Origin: Marinilabiliales bacterium
GTDB taxonomy: Bacteria > Bacteroidota > Bacteroidia > Bacteroidales > SZUA-534
Length of the DNA: 64,000 nt
NCBI GenBank assembly: GCA_003512955.1
Contig: DOTG01000003.1
Location: 62,001-126,000 of the forward strand
Reading direction: 5' to 3'
Part shown: piece by piece, positions 6,557 to 15,311 of the stretch
How the letters are laid out: each line of letters opens with the position of its first letter
How positions within the stretch are numbered: the first letter of the stretch is position 1
Notes under the pieces: generated by a model
Told to the model about the DNA's origin: nothing
The model's input: the letters and a program-made list of their open reading frames with translations, nothing else
The model's database searches: none
Program-made: the position numbers and the translations under genes

Positions 6557-9292
6557 ATGAACAAACAATTTTTATTGATTACAATCATTTTTGTATTACA
6601 AGTTACAGTGTATTCACAAAACGGGACCATATCGGGAAAACTTACCGAGAACCAGAACGGACAGCAGGTTCCACTTCCTTTTGCGAATATTTTTCTTGAA
6701 GGGACCACAATGGGTTCCACTTCCGATTTTGACGGAAATTTCCGGTTTCAGGCTCCCTCAGGAAACTACACCCTGATGTGCAGTTTTATGGGTTATGAAA
6801 CCTTCAAACGTGCGGTCGTCCTCTCACCGGGAGGTTCCCTGGAACTGACCATTGAAATGAAACCCGAGGGGGTTGCCCTTGAAGGAGTTGATGTGGTAGC
6901 CAAAGTAAACCGCGAAAGCGAGTTGGCTTTGGTGATGGAACAGAAAGAGGCCACAGTGTCTGTAGAAAGGCTCGGGGCTCGGGAACTTTCACGTAAAGGG
7001 GCATCAAATGTTGCGGCAGGTGTGAAGAAAATGGTAGGTGTTTCCATGATTGGCAACGACCAACTTTTTGTACGTGGAATGGGCGACCGATACAACAGCC
7101 TAATGTTGAATGGACTTCCATTGGCATCGCCAAACCCCGATAAAAAGATAATCCCATTGGATATTTTCCCATCAGAGATTGTTCAGAATATCGGTTTAAG
7201 TAAAGTTTTCGATGTTCAGAACTACGCCAGCTATGCGGGTGCCAATATTGATATTGTAACAAAAGATTATGCCGAAGAACCTTTTATGGAAATAAAGATA
7301 GGTACCGGATTTAATACACTAGCTTTAAATAAAACCTTTAAATCGGCCACTAGTCCGGCATCCAATGTAGAATCGTTTTTTGGTGTTGGGGCAAAAAACC
7401 GATACAATGCCATGCCTGAAGATTTTAAACAGATAACAATTACCCCAAATAAATATTATACCGAAGACCCATACGGAAGCAGTTTTGCTTATAAAACCAC
7501 CGAAGGAAAACCTGAGTTATCGCTGGGAATTACTGGAGGGAGAACCTTTAAACTTAGAAATGACCAAAAGTTAGGGACTCTGTTTACTGTAGCATTCGAC
7601 AATAAATACGAAACTGTGACAGGTTACGATAACATTTTGAATGCTCAGGGAGGCATCAATTCATCGTACGATTACCAAAAATACACCTACGAAACCAACT
7701 TAACGGGCCTGGCAAATTTGGCTTATTTAATAAATCCCAAACACAGCATTAAATATAACTTTTTATTGATTAATAGCTCCGAAGACCGATTTAAAGTTAA
7801 AGAAGGGAAAAGTGCCGAAGGCGACATCCGTACCATCAATAACTACCGGATGAGGATTTACCGCCTCTACAACAGCCAACTGATTGGGGATCACCAACTG
7901 GGCGGCCACTTAAGTTTAGAGTGGAAATCGTCATATAGTATAGCTTACAGTACCGAACCCGACCGCCGTACCATGACTTACGAAAGAGATGTGGATGAAA
8001 GCTACTTTACCCTTTACACCCTCGACCAGCAAGGCAGCATGCGTTATTTTAATGAATTTAACGAAAAGGAAATTAATGGTGGTGCAAAATTAAAATATAT
8101 CCTTTCAGAAAAGAATGAAATAAAAAAATCGTGGATTCATGTGGGAGTTGATGGGCGAAAGAAAGATCGCGATTTTAAAGCCAATAAATCATATTACACC
8201 CTCGATGCACTCACTAACGATTCTATCAATCCGTCTAATCCAACTGATTTATTAAACGATCAGAATTTTGTCGATTCACTAATACAACTTAAAAATTTTT
8301 CAATTAAAGAAGATCAATACGACGCAAATTTTACTACTCTTGCCGGTTTCGCCGATTATGTGAACACTTTTGGCGCTTTTACAATGGATTTAGGTATCCG
8401 CTGGGAATACTTCTTTATGGAATCGAATTTCCTCTACGGAGGCGTTAAATACGGTAAAATTAAAGTCCCTGCAGGCATTTACCCATCGGTGAACTTAAAA
8501 TATTCCTTAAACGAAAAGATGAATCTCCGTTTTGGAGCCAGCCGTACCGTAACCTATCCAAGTTTTACCGAATTTGCCCCACTGCTTTACTCTGAATATG
8601 GCGAGTTAAGTTCAATAGGCAATCCCGAATTAACAACTGGTTTCAATAATAATGTGGACATCAAATGGGAATTGTTTCCAAATCCCGGGGATCTGGTTTC
8701 AGTAAACCTTTTTGGAAAGTTATTACAAGATCCCATCGAAAAAACAGCAATTACTGTAGCCGGCGATCAGGGTTATTCATACCAAAATACCGAAGATGGT
8801 TTGGTAGGCGGAATTGAAATTGATGCCAAGAAAAAATGGAACCAGTTTTTTGGAGGATTAAACTTCTCCTACATTTATTCGCACATCAAACTCCCCGAAT
8901 CATCGGCCAATACAACCAAAGAACGCGAATTACAAGGGGCTTCCCCAATATTAATAAATGCCGATTTGGGTTATCTTTTCAAATTTGGCTTGGATGATAA
9001 AAACGAGATTTCGGCCAGCTTTGTTTACAATTACTATAGTAAACGCCTTTTTGCAGTGGGTGTTAGCGGCCGTGGCGATATCTACGAAAACGCCTTCCAC
9101 ACCCTAGATTTTGTGGCTAAATCAAATATTAATGAAAAATGGGAAATTGGGTTTAAAGCCCGTAACCTATTCGATCAGAATATTGAATTTATTCAGGAAT
9201 ATTTTGACGCAAACAATATTAAAGGAGAAAAATCAATTGAGAAATATAATAAAGGCCAAAGCCTGTCAATGAGTGTAACTTATAACTTTTAA
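6557..9292 (+). CDS. TonB-dependent outer-membrane receptor with CarboxypepD_reg-like domain
   Basis: 911 aa from ATG 6557; a TTG nine bases earlier is a less likely start because the signal peptide MNKQFLLITIIFVLQVTVYS begins at this ATG. Order: signal peptide (1-20), carboxypeptidase-regulatory-like beta-sandwich (~24-110, 'GTISGKLTENQNGQQVPLPF'), plug domain with 'FVRGMGDRYNSLMLNGLPLAS' and 'IPLDIFPSEIVQNI' (~170-260), then a 22-strand-type beta-barrel ending in Phe ('SMSVTYNF'). It imports a ligand across the outer membrane using TonB energy. The lipoprotein gene starts 28 bases downstream and is likely in the same operon. Position between a phosphate transporter and a PhoB/PhoR pair suggests phosphate or an organophosphate as ligand; this is inference, not motif evidence. 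Confidence 0.88.
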   Translation: MNKQFLLITIIFVLQVTVYSQNGTISGKLTENQNGQQVPLPFANIFLEGTTMGSTSDFDGNFRFQAPSGNYTLMCSFMGYETFKRAVVLSPGGSLELTIEMKPEGVALEGVDVVAKVNRESELALVMEQKEATVSVERLGARELSRKGASNVAAGVKKMVGVSMIGNDQLFVRGMGDRYNSLMLNGLPLASPNPDKKIIPLDIFPSEIVQNIGLSKVFDVQNYASYAGANIDIVTKDYAEEPFMEIKIGTGFNTLALNKTFKSATSPASNVESFFGVGAKNRYNAMPEDFKQITITPNKYYTEDPYGSSFAYKTTEGKPELSLGITGGRTFKLRNDQKLGTLFTVAFDNKYETVTGYDNILNAQGGINSSYDYQKYTYETNLTGLANLAYLINPKHSIKYNFLLINSSEDRFKVKEGKSAEGDIRTINNYRMRIYRLYNSQLIGDHQLGGHLSLEWKSSYSIAYSTEPDRRTMTYERDVDESYFTLYTLDQQGSMRYFNEFNEKEINGGAKLKYILSEKNEIKKSWIHVGVDGRKKDRDFKANKSYYTLDALTNDSINPSNPTDLLNDQNFVDSLIQLKNFSIKEDQYDANFTTLAGFADYVNTFGAFTMDLGIRWEYFFMESNFLYGGVKYGKIKVPAGIYPSVNLKYSLNEKMNLRFGASRTVTYPSFTEFAPLLYSEYGELSSIGNPELTTGFNNNVDIKWELFPNPGDLVSVNLFGKLLQDPIEKTAITVAGDQGYSYQNTEDGLVGGIEIDAKKKWNQFFGGLNFSYIYSHIKLPESSANTTKERELQGASPILINADLGYLFKFGLDDKNEISASFVYNYYSKRLFAVGVSGRGDIYENAFHTLDFVAKSNINEKWEIGFKARNLFDQNIEFIQEYFDANNIKGEKSIEKYNKGQSLSMSVTYNF

Positions 9293-9320
9293 ATAATAAT
9301 TAACTAAAATTTCAACAAAA

Positions 9321-10550
9321 ATGAAAAAACTGAATTATCTGTTAATGATGGCCTTCATGGCATCAATGACCTTTGTAGCTTGCGATAACGAAGAAGAGAC
9401 AAAAACTTACGATTTTTTTAAAGACGGCGTTTTATCAGGCAATGTAACCGAAAGTATTACCATTCCAGCCGGAAACTATGAATTAGATGGTGCTGTACAC
9501 GTAAAAACTGGTGTTACCTTAACCATTGAAGCAGGTGCCAACTTTGAAGCAAACGCCGGCGCTATCAGCTATTTATTGATTGAACAAGGCGCAAAAATCA
9601 ATGCTGTGGGTACTGCTGCCAGCCCTGTTGTTTTTACATCTTCTGTTGAAGAAGCAGGCACCTGGGGTGGTATCATGGTTTGCGGTTATGGAATTATCAA
9701 TTCCGAAGGTGGAACCGGTGTTACCGAAGTGGGCAATGCTGTTTATGGTGGCAACAACAATTCCGACAACTCAGGCAAATTAAGCTATGTCCGTTTGGAA
9801 TATACTGGAGTGGCTTTTGATGATGAACATGAATCAAATGGTTTTGCCTTTTACAGCGTTGGTTCTGCCACAGAAGTTGACCATTTGGCTACCTACATGG
9901 GTGCTGACGATGGTTATGAATTCTTTGGGGGTTCAGTTAATGCCAAATATTTAGCTTCTATTGGTTCTGAAGATGATTGCTTCGACTGGACCGAAGGCTG
10001 GAATGGTAACATTCAGTATGCTTTAGCCCAACAAATTGGCGAAGTAGGCGATAGCGGTTTCGAATGCGATAACCTGGAAGCAAACCACATGGCCTCTCCT
10101 TACTCATCTCCAACATGGTCGCAAGTTACTGTTATCGGAACTTATGGCGACCGTGGGTTACGTTTACGTCGTGGTACTCAAGGCGAGTTTTACAACATTG
10201 TAATTGATGGGTTTAAAAAACGTAGCGTGCATGTTGAAGACAATACCACTTTAAAAGGGGTAAACGATGGGAACTTAGTGGTTGACTATGCTTATGTAAC
10301 CAACGAAGTTTCGGTTGCTCCTTTTGTATATTCAAAAACTGCCGATGATTTAGCTACTGCTGACACTGCTGTTGTTGATGCAAATAAATTCGAGGTTAGC
10401 AGCAATGTCCATGTAGATGCGTTAACTGTAACCGCTGCTACTACTTATACTGGTGGAAAAGATGCGGCAACCATCAATTCATTCTTTACCAGCGACAGCA
10501 AAATTGGTTCAGGTAACGACTGGGTAGGGACCTGGGTCCGCTTTGAATAA
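9321..10550 (+). CDS. TonB-receptor-associated outer-membrane lipoprotein, beta-helix-like
   Basis: 409 aa. It has a lipoprotein signal peptide with the lipobox at 'TFVAC' (Cys21), followed by acidic residues (DNEEE) that favour outer-membrane or surface placement in Bacteroidota. The mature protein has repeated beta-helix-like phrases: 'IEAGANFEANAGAISYLLIEQGAKINAVGTAASPVVFTS', a 'WGGIMVCGYG' segment, 'GKLSYVRLEYTG' and 'YMGADDGYEFFGG'. Such parallel-beta-helix lipoproteins recur next to TonB receptors in several phyla, but no biochemical function is established to my knowledge. Acidic clusters such as 'GADDGYEFFGG' and 'SEDDCFDWTEGW' could bind metal or ligand. Probably a surface-exposed partner for the upstream receptor. 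Confidence 0.75.
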   Translation: MKKLNYLLMMAFMASMTFVACDNEEETKTYDFFKDGVLSGNVTESITIPAGNYELDGAVHVKTGVTLTIEAGANFEANAGAISYLLIEQGAKINAVGTAASPVVFTSSVEEAGTWGGIMVCGYGIINSEGGTGVTEVGNAVYGGNNNSDNSGKLSYVRLEYTGVAFDDEHESNGFAFYSVGSATEVDHLATYMGADDGYEFFGGSVNAKYLASIGSEDDCFDWTEGWNGNIQYALAQQIGEVGDSGFECDNLEANHMASPYSSPTWSQVTVIGTYGDRGLRLRRGTQGEFYNIVIDGFKKRSVHVEDNTTLKGVNDGNLVVDYAYVTNEVSVAPFVYSKTADDLATADTAVVDANKFEVSSNVHVDALTVTAATTYTGGKDAATINSFFTSDSKIGSGNDWVGTWVRFE

Positions 10551-10594
10551 CCTTAACCAATAAAATTTTAGGTTTATAGTTGATAAATAGTATT

Positions 10595-10675
10595 AGAACT
10601 GCCCTGTTCCTGTTTCAAAATCTTAATATGGTATGATCCTTTAAAGGCATTATAGCAAAAACACAGGGCAGTTCT
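10595..10675 (+). repeat. 13-bp perfect inverted repeat with 55-base spacer
   Basis: The arms AGAACTGCCCTGT (10595-10607) and its exact complement (10663-10675) enclose 55 bases containing a small palindrome CCTTTAAAGG. The right arm is followed by TTTAATTG, so it could act as a long-loop terminator for the receptor/lipoprotein transcript or as a structured RNA element. Confidence 0.6.
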
Positions 10676-10679
10676 TTAA

Positions 10680-10716
10680 TTGTAACTTCAGGTTAACTTA
10701 ATAATGAGTTAACCTG
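10680..10716 (+). promoter_or_regulatory. candidate operator upstream of phoB: 10-bp inverted repeat
   Basis: CAGGTTAACT (10689-10698) and its exact complement (10707-10716) flank an 8-base spacer. TGTAAC (10681) and GTTAAC (10692) are 11 bases apart, echoing the TTAACA repeats before the PiT gene. The site ends 18 bases before the -7 box of the response regulator gene, a position suitable for autoregulation. Confidence 0.5.
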
Positions 10717-10734
10717 ATTTGTTTTTGCAACCCC

Positions 10735-10742
10735 TACTTTTG
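10735..10742 (+). promoter_or_regulatory. -7 promoter box of the response regulator gene
   Basis: TACTTTTG matches TAnnTTTG, 25 bases before the ATG at 10768. Confidence 0.55.
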
Positions 10743-10767
10743 GATTGTAATAAATTCTTAACAAACT

Positions 10768-11460
10768 ATGGATCGCAAGTTAATTTTGGTGGTAGATGAT
10801 GAGCCGGATTTGTGTCAGATACTGAAATTCAATTTAGAAGAAAACGGATATTTGGCCGATATTGCCAACTCGGCCGAACAAGCATTACAGCTTGATTTAA
10901 ACAAATACAACCTGATTTTACTCGATGTGATGATGGAGGGAATCTCCGGTTTTGAGATGCTCAGCATCCTCCGCAGGGAGAAAAACATAAAAACCCCGGT
11001 AATATTTTTAACCGCCATGAATTCGGAAAACAACCTTTTGGAGGGTTTCCGTACGGGTGCCGACGATTACATCAAAAAACCGTTCAGCATTCAAGAGGTT
11101 TTGGTCCGCATAAAAGCGGTACTCGAACGCTATACAACAAATCACTTCAATAACTATCAACACCAGGGGATCAAACTGGAAAGCTCGTTAAAAAGGGTCA
11201 CATTGAACAATGAAACCATTGAGCTTACCCGTACCGAATATGACATTTTCACGCTATTATACAACCAGGCCGGTAAAGTTTATTCCCGCGAGGAAATAAC
11301 CAAACGGATATGGAGCGACCAGCAATTTATCATGGCCCGGGCTGTAGATGTAAATATTACCCGCATCCGGAAAAAATTCGGGCAGTGGGGCAAATGCATT
11401 GTCACCCGCTCAGGCTATGGATATTATTTCGACGGCCGCAAAGCAGAACAATTGGGTTGA
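10768..11460 (+). CDS. PhoB/OmpR-family response regulator
   Basis: 230 aa, the normal PhoB length. The receiver domain (~1-120) has the acidic pair 'VVDDEPD' (~9-13), phosphoacceptor Asp53 in 'LILLDVMM', a conserved Thr in 'FLTAMNS' and Lys in 'DDYIKKPFS'. The C-terminal winged helix (~130-225) shows 'LTRTEYDIFTLLYNQAGKVYSREEI' and 'RAVDVNITRIRKKFG', as in OmpR/PhoB DNA-binding domains that recognise direct repeats. The cognate kinase gene follows 121 bases downstream and has its own promoter. Context (PiT transporter upstream with Pho-box-like repeats) suggests a phosphate-starvation regulator; the name PhoB is an inference. Confidence 0.85.
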   Translation: MDRKLILVVDDEPDLCQILKFNLEENGYLADIANSAEQALQLDLNKYNLILLDVMMEGISGFEMLSILRREKNIKTPVIFLTAMNSENNLLEGFRTGADDYIKKPFSIQEVLVRIKAVLERYTTNHFNNYQHQGIKLESSLKRVTLNNETIELTRTEYDIFTLLYNQAGKVYSREEITKRIWSDQQFIMARAVDVNITRIRKKFGQWGKCIVTRSGYGYYFDGRKAEQLG

Positions 11461-11522
11461 ATACAATCCTTCCCCTTCGGAGAAACACCACCGTCAACTA
11501 TTTTATTCCAAACTCAATAAAA

Positions 11523-11555
11523 ATTGGGAATAAACCAGTTTCGCGTGTACCTTTG
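11523..11555 (+). promoter_or_regulatory. Bacteroidota-type promoter of the sensor kinase gene
   Basis: TACCTTTG (11548-11555) matches TAnnTTTG, with ATTG at 11523-11526 about 21 bases upstream. The ATG follows 26 bases later. The kinase can therefore be transcribed apart from the regulator gene. Confidence 0.5.
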
Positions 11556-11581
11556 TTCCAATAAAGAAAGTCATCACAGAC

Positions 11582-13360
11582 ATGTTAAATTTCAAAAAAG
11601 TTTCGCGGTACCGCCGCAAGTTATTTTTCAATTTCTTTTTCCTTTTTGTTGCCTTTGCTTTGGTTATTGGTGCTTTTCAATACCAACGCGAACGTGTTTA
11701 CCGCATCAATCAGCTTGAAAACACCCTACAGACATCCATCGACTTGGTAAATAATTACCTGGTAAAACACCATGCCATGGATTCGAACGACTTTACCTTT
11801 TTGTCAGGATTCATCAATGTTCTGCCCCAATCAAACCTAAGAATCACGGTAATAGATCCCAACGGGGTTGTAATGTTCGATTCTTTTGTGAAGAATCTAG
11901 CGGAATTAGAAAACCACCTGCACCGACCGGAGATACAAGAATCGTTACGTTTAAAATCAGGAAAAAGCATCCGCCATTCCACATCAACCGACCAGGATTA
12001 TTATTACTATGCTGTAAATTTCAATAATTATTTTGTAAGGGCGGCCCTGCCTTACGACATCCGGGTAGAGAACTACTTAAAGGTGGACACCTTTTTTATT
12101 TATGTGCTCCTGTTCTTATTTGTAGCCTTTGGCATGCTGCTGGTGTACCTGACGGACCGTTTTGGCAAATCCATCGCCACATTGCAGGAGTTTGCCATCA
12201 ATGCCGTGCAAGGCAAATCCATTGATACCGAAGTTGAATTTCCTGATAATGAACTGGGTGTTATCGGGAACCAAATAGTCGAGGTTTACAACAAGCTTCA
12301 AAAAACCAAAAAAGAGTTATCGGCTGAACGCGAGAAACTGTTCCGCCACCTGCAAATATCCCACGAGGGCATCGCTGTATTTACCAAAAAGAAAAAACAA
12401 CTGTTGGCCAACAACCATTTTATTCAATACCTTAATACCCTTTCCGATGAATCATCGGTAACACCCAACAAATTTTTCGAAATTGAGGAATTAAAACCTA
12501 TCAACGATTTTATCGATGAACACATTGAGAGAGAAAAAGATAACTTTATTTCAGAGCTTTCGAGCAACATCCTTACGGTTCAAAAAAGCGGTAAGTATTA
12601 CGTGATACAAGCCATTATTTTCAAGGATCGGAGTTTTGAAATTTCGATAAACGATGTTACCAAACTTGAAAAGGAGAAGAAGCTGAAACAGCAAATGACC
12701 AGCAATATTGCGCACGAATTGAAAACCCCGGTAAGTTCTATCTTAGGATACCTGGAGACGATTTTAAACACCAACCTGGAAGATGAAAAACGGAAATTCT
12801 TCCTGGAACGTTCCTATGTCCAATCGCAAAGGCTTTCATCGCTGATACAGGACATTTCATTGCTAAACAAAATTGAGGAAGCATCCGACTTGTTCGAGAT
12901 TGAACCCGTGAACGTGAAGGAGATTGTGAGCCTGGTGGTGGATGATTTGAGGATGAAAATCACGGAGCACAACATAAGTGTGGAGATAGATATTCCCGAT
13001 TCACTGGTTATCACCGGAAACCGTTCGGTATTCTTTTCCATTTGGCGCAATTTATTGGAAAACTCGGTAAATTATGCCGGCGACTGCATTACCATTAAAA
13101 TGAAAAGTTACCTGGAAGACGAAAAATATGTTTATTTCACCTTTTCAGATTCCGGTTCCGGGATTCCCGACCAGCACCTATCACGTATCTTTGAGCGGTT
13201 TTACCGGGTCGATAGCGGCCGTTCGCGTACCATGGGCGGAACCGGGCTGGGCTTGGCCATTGTTAAGAACGGAGTCCATTTCCATAAAGGGGAGATTTCG
13301 GCAAAAAACCTGAAAAGCGGGGGCCTGGAGTTCATGTTCTCTATCTGTAAAATGCAATAA
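11582..13360 (+). CDS. PhoR-like membrane sensor histidine kinase
   Basis: 592 aa. A first transmembrane helix (~15-34), a periplasmic sensor region of ~135 residues, and a second helix (~168-190) are followed by a HAMP-like linker, a PAS-like region (~245-355), the HisKA domain with phosphorylated His378 in 'SNIAHELKTPVSSILGYLE', and a HATPase_c domain with N box 'IWRNLLENSVNYA', G1 'SDSGSGIP', F box 'IFERFYRVD' and G2 'GGTGLGLAIVK'. All catalytic boxes are intact. It should phosphorylate the regulator encoded directly upstream. The periplasmic + PAS + HisKA layout is that of Bacteroidota PhoR-type kinases; in E. coli PhoR sensing works through the Pst/PhoU system, and here the PhoU-like tail on the PiT protein might take that role (inference). 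Confidence 0.87.
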   Translation: MLNFKKVSRYRRKLFFNFFFLFVAFALVIGAFQYQRERVYRINQLENTLQTSIDLVNNYLVKHHAMDSNDFTFLSGFINVLPQSNLRITVIDPNGVVMFDSFVKNLAELENHLHRPEIQESLRLKSGKSIRHSTSTDQDYYYYAVNFNNYFVRAALPYDIRVENYLKVDTFFIYVLLFLFVAFGMLLVYLTDRFGKSIATLQEFAINAVQGKSIDTEVEFPDNELGVIGNQIVEVYNKLQKTKKELSAEREKLFRHLQISHEGIAVFTKKKKQLLANNHFIQYLNTLSDESSVTPNKFFEIEELKPINDFIDEHIEREKDNFISELSSNILTVQKSGKYYVIQAIIFKDRSFEISINDVTKLEKEKKLKQQMTSNIAHELKTPVSSILGYLETILNTNLEDEKRKFFLERSYVQSQRLSSLIQDISLLNKIEEASDLFEIEPVNVKEIVSLVVDDLRMKITEHNISVEIDIPDSLVITGNRSVFFSIWRNLLENSVNYAGDCITIKMKSYLEDEKYVYFTFSDSGSGIPDQHLSRIFERFYRVDSGRSRTMGGTGLGLAIVKNGVHFHKGEISAKNLKSGGLEFMFSICKMQ

Positions 13361-13370
13361 CAAGTAGTCT

Positions 13371-13467
13371 GTATCAAGTATTCAGACAAGAGATTAAGAG
13401 ACACGAGACTCAAGATAAGGTGACAATGTGCCAATATACGAGCTAATGACCAAATGAGCACACAAGC
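13371..13467 (+). repeat. dispersed intergenic repeat, copy 1 ('GTATCAAGTAT...AGAGATTAAGAGA' family)
   Basis: This stretch between the kinase and cyclase genes closely resembles 26136-26228 and, more loosely, 40806-40878. Shared words in the same order are GTATCAAGTAT, GAGATTAAGAGA, a CGAGAC/CACGGGAT-like word, AATGTGC and GCTAATGA. It is non-coding in all frames. Confidence 0.6.
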
Positions 13468-13487
13468 TACCAGTTACGAACTACTAT

Positions 13488-15167
13488 CTAAAGAGAGTTC
13501 ATGATTTTAGTGAATGCTTCGTTGGGAACAATGCCATAATTATCCAGTGAAAACTCTGGTTTCAACCGGTTTACAAAATACATGTTCACCATATCTCCCC
13601 CTTTGGTCTCAACTTTTCCACGGAAATCGCATTCAAAATAAGGCTGAATATATTCATGGGTAACTTCGGATATATTAACCCTGCCAATTTCCCCCTCTTC
13701 CTGCATCCGTGCAGCCAGATTCACGGTATTGCCCCATATGTCATAGATATACTTTTTCTTTCCCACTACGCCCGAAATAACATCGCCCGAATGGATCCCA
13801 ATCCGGCATTGCCATTTTAACCCCGAAGAGGCATACACATCGGGTTGGAACCCGCGTACAAAGTTCTGTATCTCCAACCCCGCCAAAACCACGTTAAATG
13901 GGTTGCTCCGGTTACTTAGCGGAAGCCCTCCGGCACACATATAGGCATCGCCAATGGTTTTAATCTTTTCAATGAAGTGTTTCTCAATAATATCGTCAAA
14001 CTCCTTAAAATAGGAATCCAATACATGTACAATATCTTTTGGGGGAAGGTCTTGGGTTATTTTGGTAAAATTAACAAAATCGAGAAAAAGTACAGAGGCC
14101 AATTTATAGCTCCTGGGTTTGGCCTCGCCTTTCGATTTTAATTGCCGGGCAACCTCGAACGGGAGAATATTCAAAAGCAAATCGTCCGACTTTTTCCGTT
14201 CCTCTTCCAGGGCCTTGTATTGCGCATTAATTTCTTTTTGTTGCTCCTCCAACAGCGCGTTTGAGCTCTTTAAATGGTTGGTGAGGGCAATCATGTATTC
14301 GTTCTTTTGGTTAAGTGCTTCTTCGGTCTCCTTTAACTTGGTGATATCCGTTTCAATGGCAATAAACTTTTCGATATTGCCCAAAGGAGAAACAATCGGG
14401 GTAAAAGTGGTTTGAATCCATTTATATTCGCCGGAACTTGTCTGGCATTCCGCCACATAATTTACCGATTTTTTTGTTTTTACACATTGCTCAACCTTGC
14501 TGCTGATTTCGGAGTTTTTACTCGCCTCAAAGATAGTCCGGCCATATTTGGTTTTAAAATCATTGAGCGAATAACCATACAAACGGTTAAAACCTTCGTT
14601 GGCCCATTCTATCTCGCCATTGGGGTTGAAGATAATAAATGAATTGTCGGCCCGGTCCATAAAAAGTGACATTTTATCCATCATACCAAGTAACTCCTTT
14701 TGGTTGATCATCTCAAGGTAAAGCTCCTGGTTATGCTTCTGTTGCTTAATGGCCAGTTCAATCCGGGCAACCAGCTCAATCTCCTCACCATTTTTTTTGA
14801 TATAATCGTTGGCCCCTGATTGAAAAGCCAGTTGGATGTTATTGGGGATGGGGTAAGGGGAATTATCAATCAGGATGATCGGGATGTTTGCAAATTCACT
14901 TTTTTGTTTGAGCTTTTTCAACCGATCCACATCCTGGATAAAATTCTCATCGGTAATCAAAAGAACCAGTTCTACCTTTTGTTTTAATACAAAGTCAGCT
15001 AAATCCTGAATCCTCTTTAAGGTAAGGATATCGAATTTTGAACCACACTTACTAAGCAGGTCGTAGTATTGAGTATCGTTGCCAACTATTAAAACCCGGT
15101 TGCTCACCTTTGGTAGAATTACGGTTAAAAAGAAGGATGAAAATGGGGATTTTTTTTGGAAAAACAA
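13488..15167 (-). CDS. class III adenylate cyclase with receiver-like and PAS domains
   Basis: 559 aa from TTG 15167; GTG at 15107 (before 'SNRVLIVGND') is an equally plausible start. Domains: degenerate receiver-like domain (~22-145), in which the usual 'LLD' phosphosite reads 'LLITDEN' but 'GANDYIKK' is kept; PAS/PAC (~172-285, 'YKWIQTTFTPIVSPLGNIEKFIAIETDITKLKE'); coiled coil (~280-330); class III cyclase domain (~352-530). Catalytic residues visible: metal-binding Asp363 ('FLDFVNFT') and Asp407 ('KTIGDAYM'), purine-specifying Lys403 and Asp477, and transition-state Asn484/Arg487 ('TVNLAARM'). The Lys/Asp pair indicates ATP rather than GTP. No membrane helices, so cytoplasmic cAMP production is expected. 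A broken copy of the gene's 5' end lies just upstream. Confidence 0.85.
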   Translation of the reverse strand: MFFQKKSPFSSFFLTVILPKVSNRVLIVGNDTQYYDLLSKCGSKFDILTLKRIQDLADFVLKQKVELVLLITDENFIQDVDRLKKLKQKSEFANIPIILIDNSPYPIPNNIQLAFQSGANDYIKKNGEEIELVARIELAIKQQKHNQELYLEMINQKELLGMMDKMSLFMDRADNSFIIFNPNGEIEWANEGFNRLYGYSLNDFKTKYGRTIFEASKNSEISSKVEQCVKTKKSVNYVAECQTSSGEYKWIQTTFTPIVSPLGNIEKFIAIETDITKLKETEEALNQKNEYMIALTNHLKSSNALLEEQQKEINAQYKALEEERKKSDDLLLNILPFEVARQLKSKGEAKPRSYKLASVLFLDFVNFTKITQDLPPKDIVHVLDSYFKEFDDIIEKHFIEKIKTIGDAYMCAGGLPLSNRSNPFNVVLAGLEIQNFVRGFQPDVYASSGLKWQCRIGIHSGDVISGVVGKKKYIYDIWGNTVNLAARMQEEGEIGRVNISEVTHEYIQPYFECDFRGKVETKGGDMVNMYFVNRLKPEFSLDNYGIVPNEAFTKIMNSL

Positions 15168-15226
15168 TTGTTTTTTTTTAAAAAATAGTTGGAATGTTGG
15201 GGTATAAGAGGAAAAAAAACATAAGC

Positions 15227-15277
15227 GATCATATTTCTATTATGCACTGTATTTTAATGCATAATAGAAATATGATC
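15227..15277. repeat. perfect 20-bp inverted repeat (hairpin) between the cyclase gene and its partial copy
   Basis: 15227-15246 and 15258-15277 are exact reverse complements, with an 11-base spacer (15247-15257). The stem is AT-rich (arm starts GATCATATTTC). It lies 60 bases upstream of the cyclase start. It may be an attenuator, a terminator for the duplicated fragment, or a trace of the rearrangement. Confidence 0.8.
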
Positions 15278-15311
15278 AAATTATAGATGAGGCAATTTAA
15301 TAATGAGGTTA

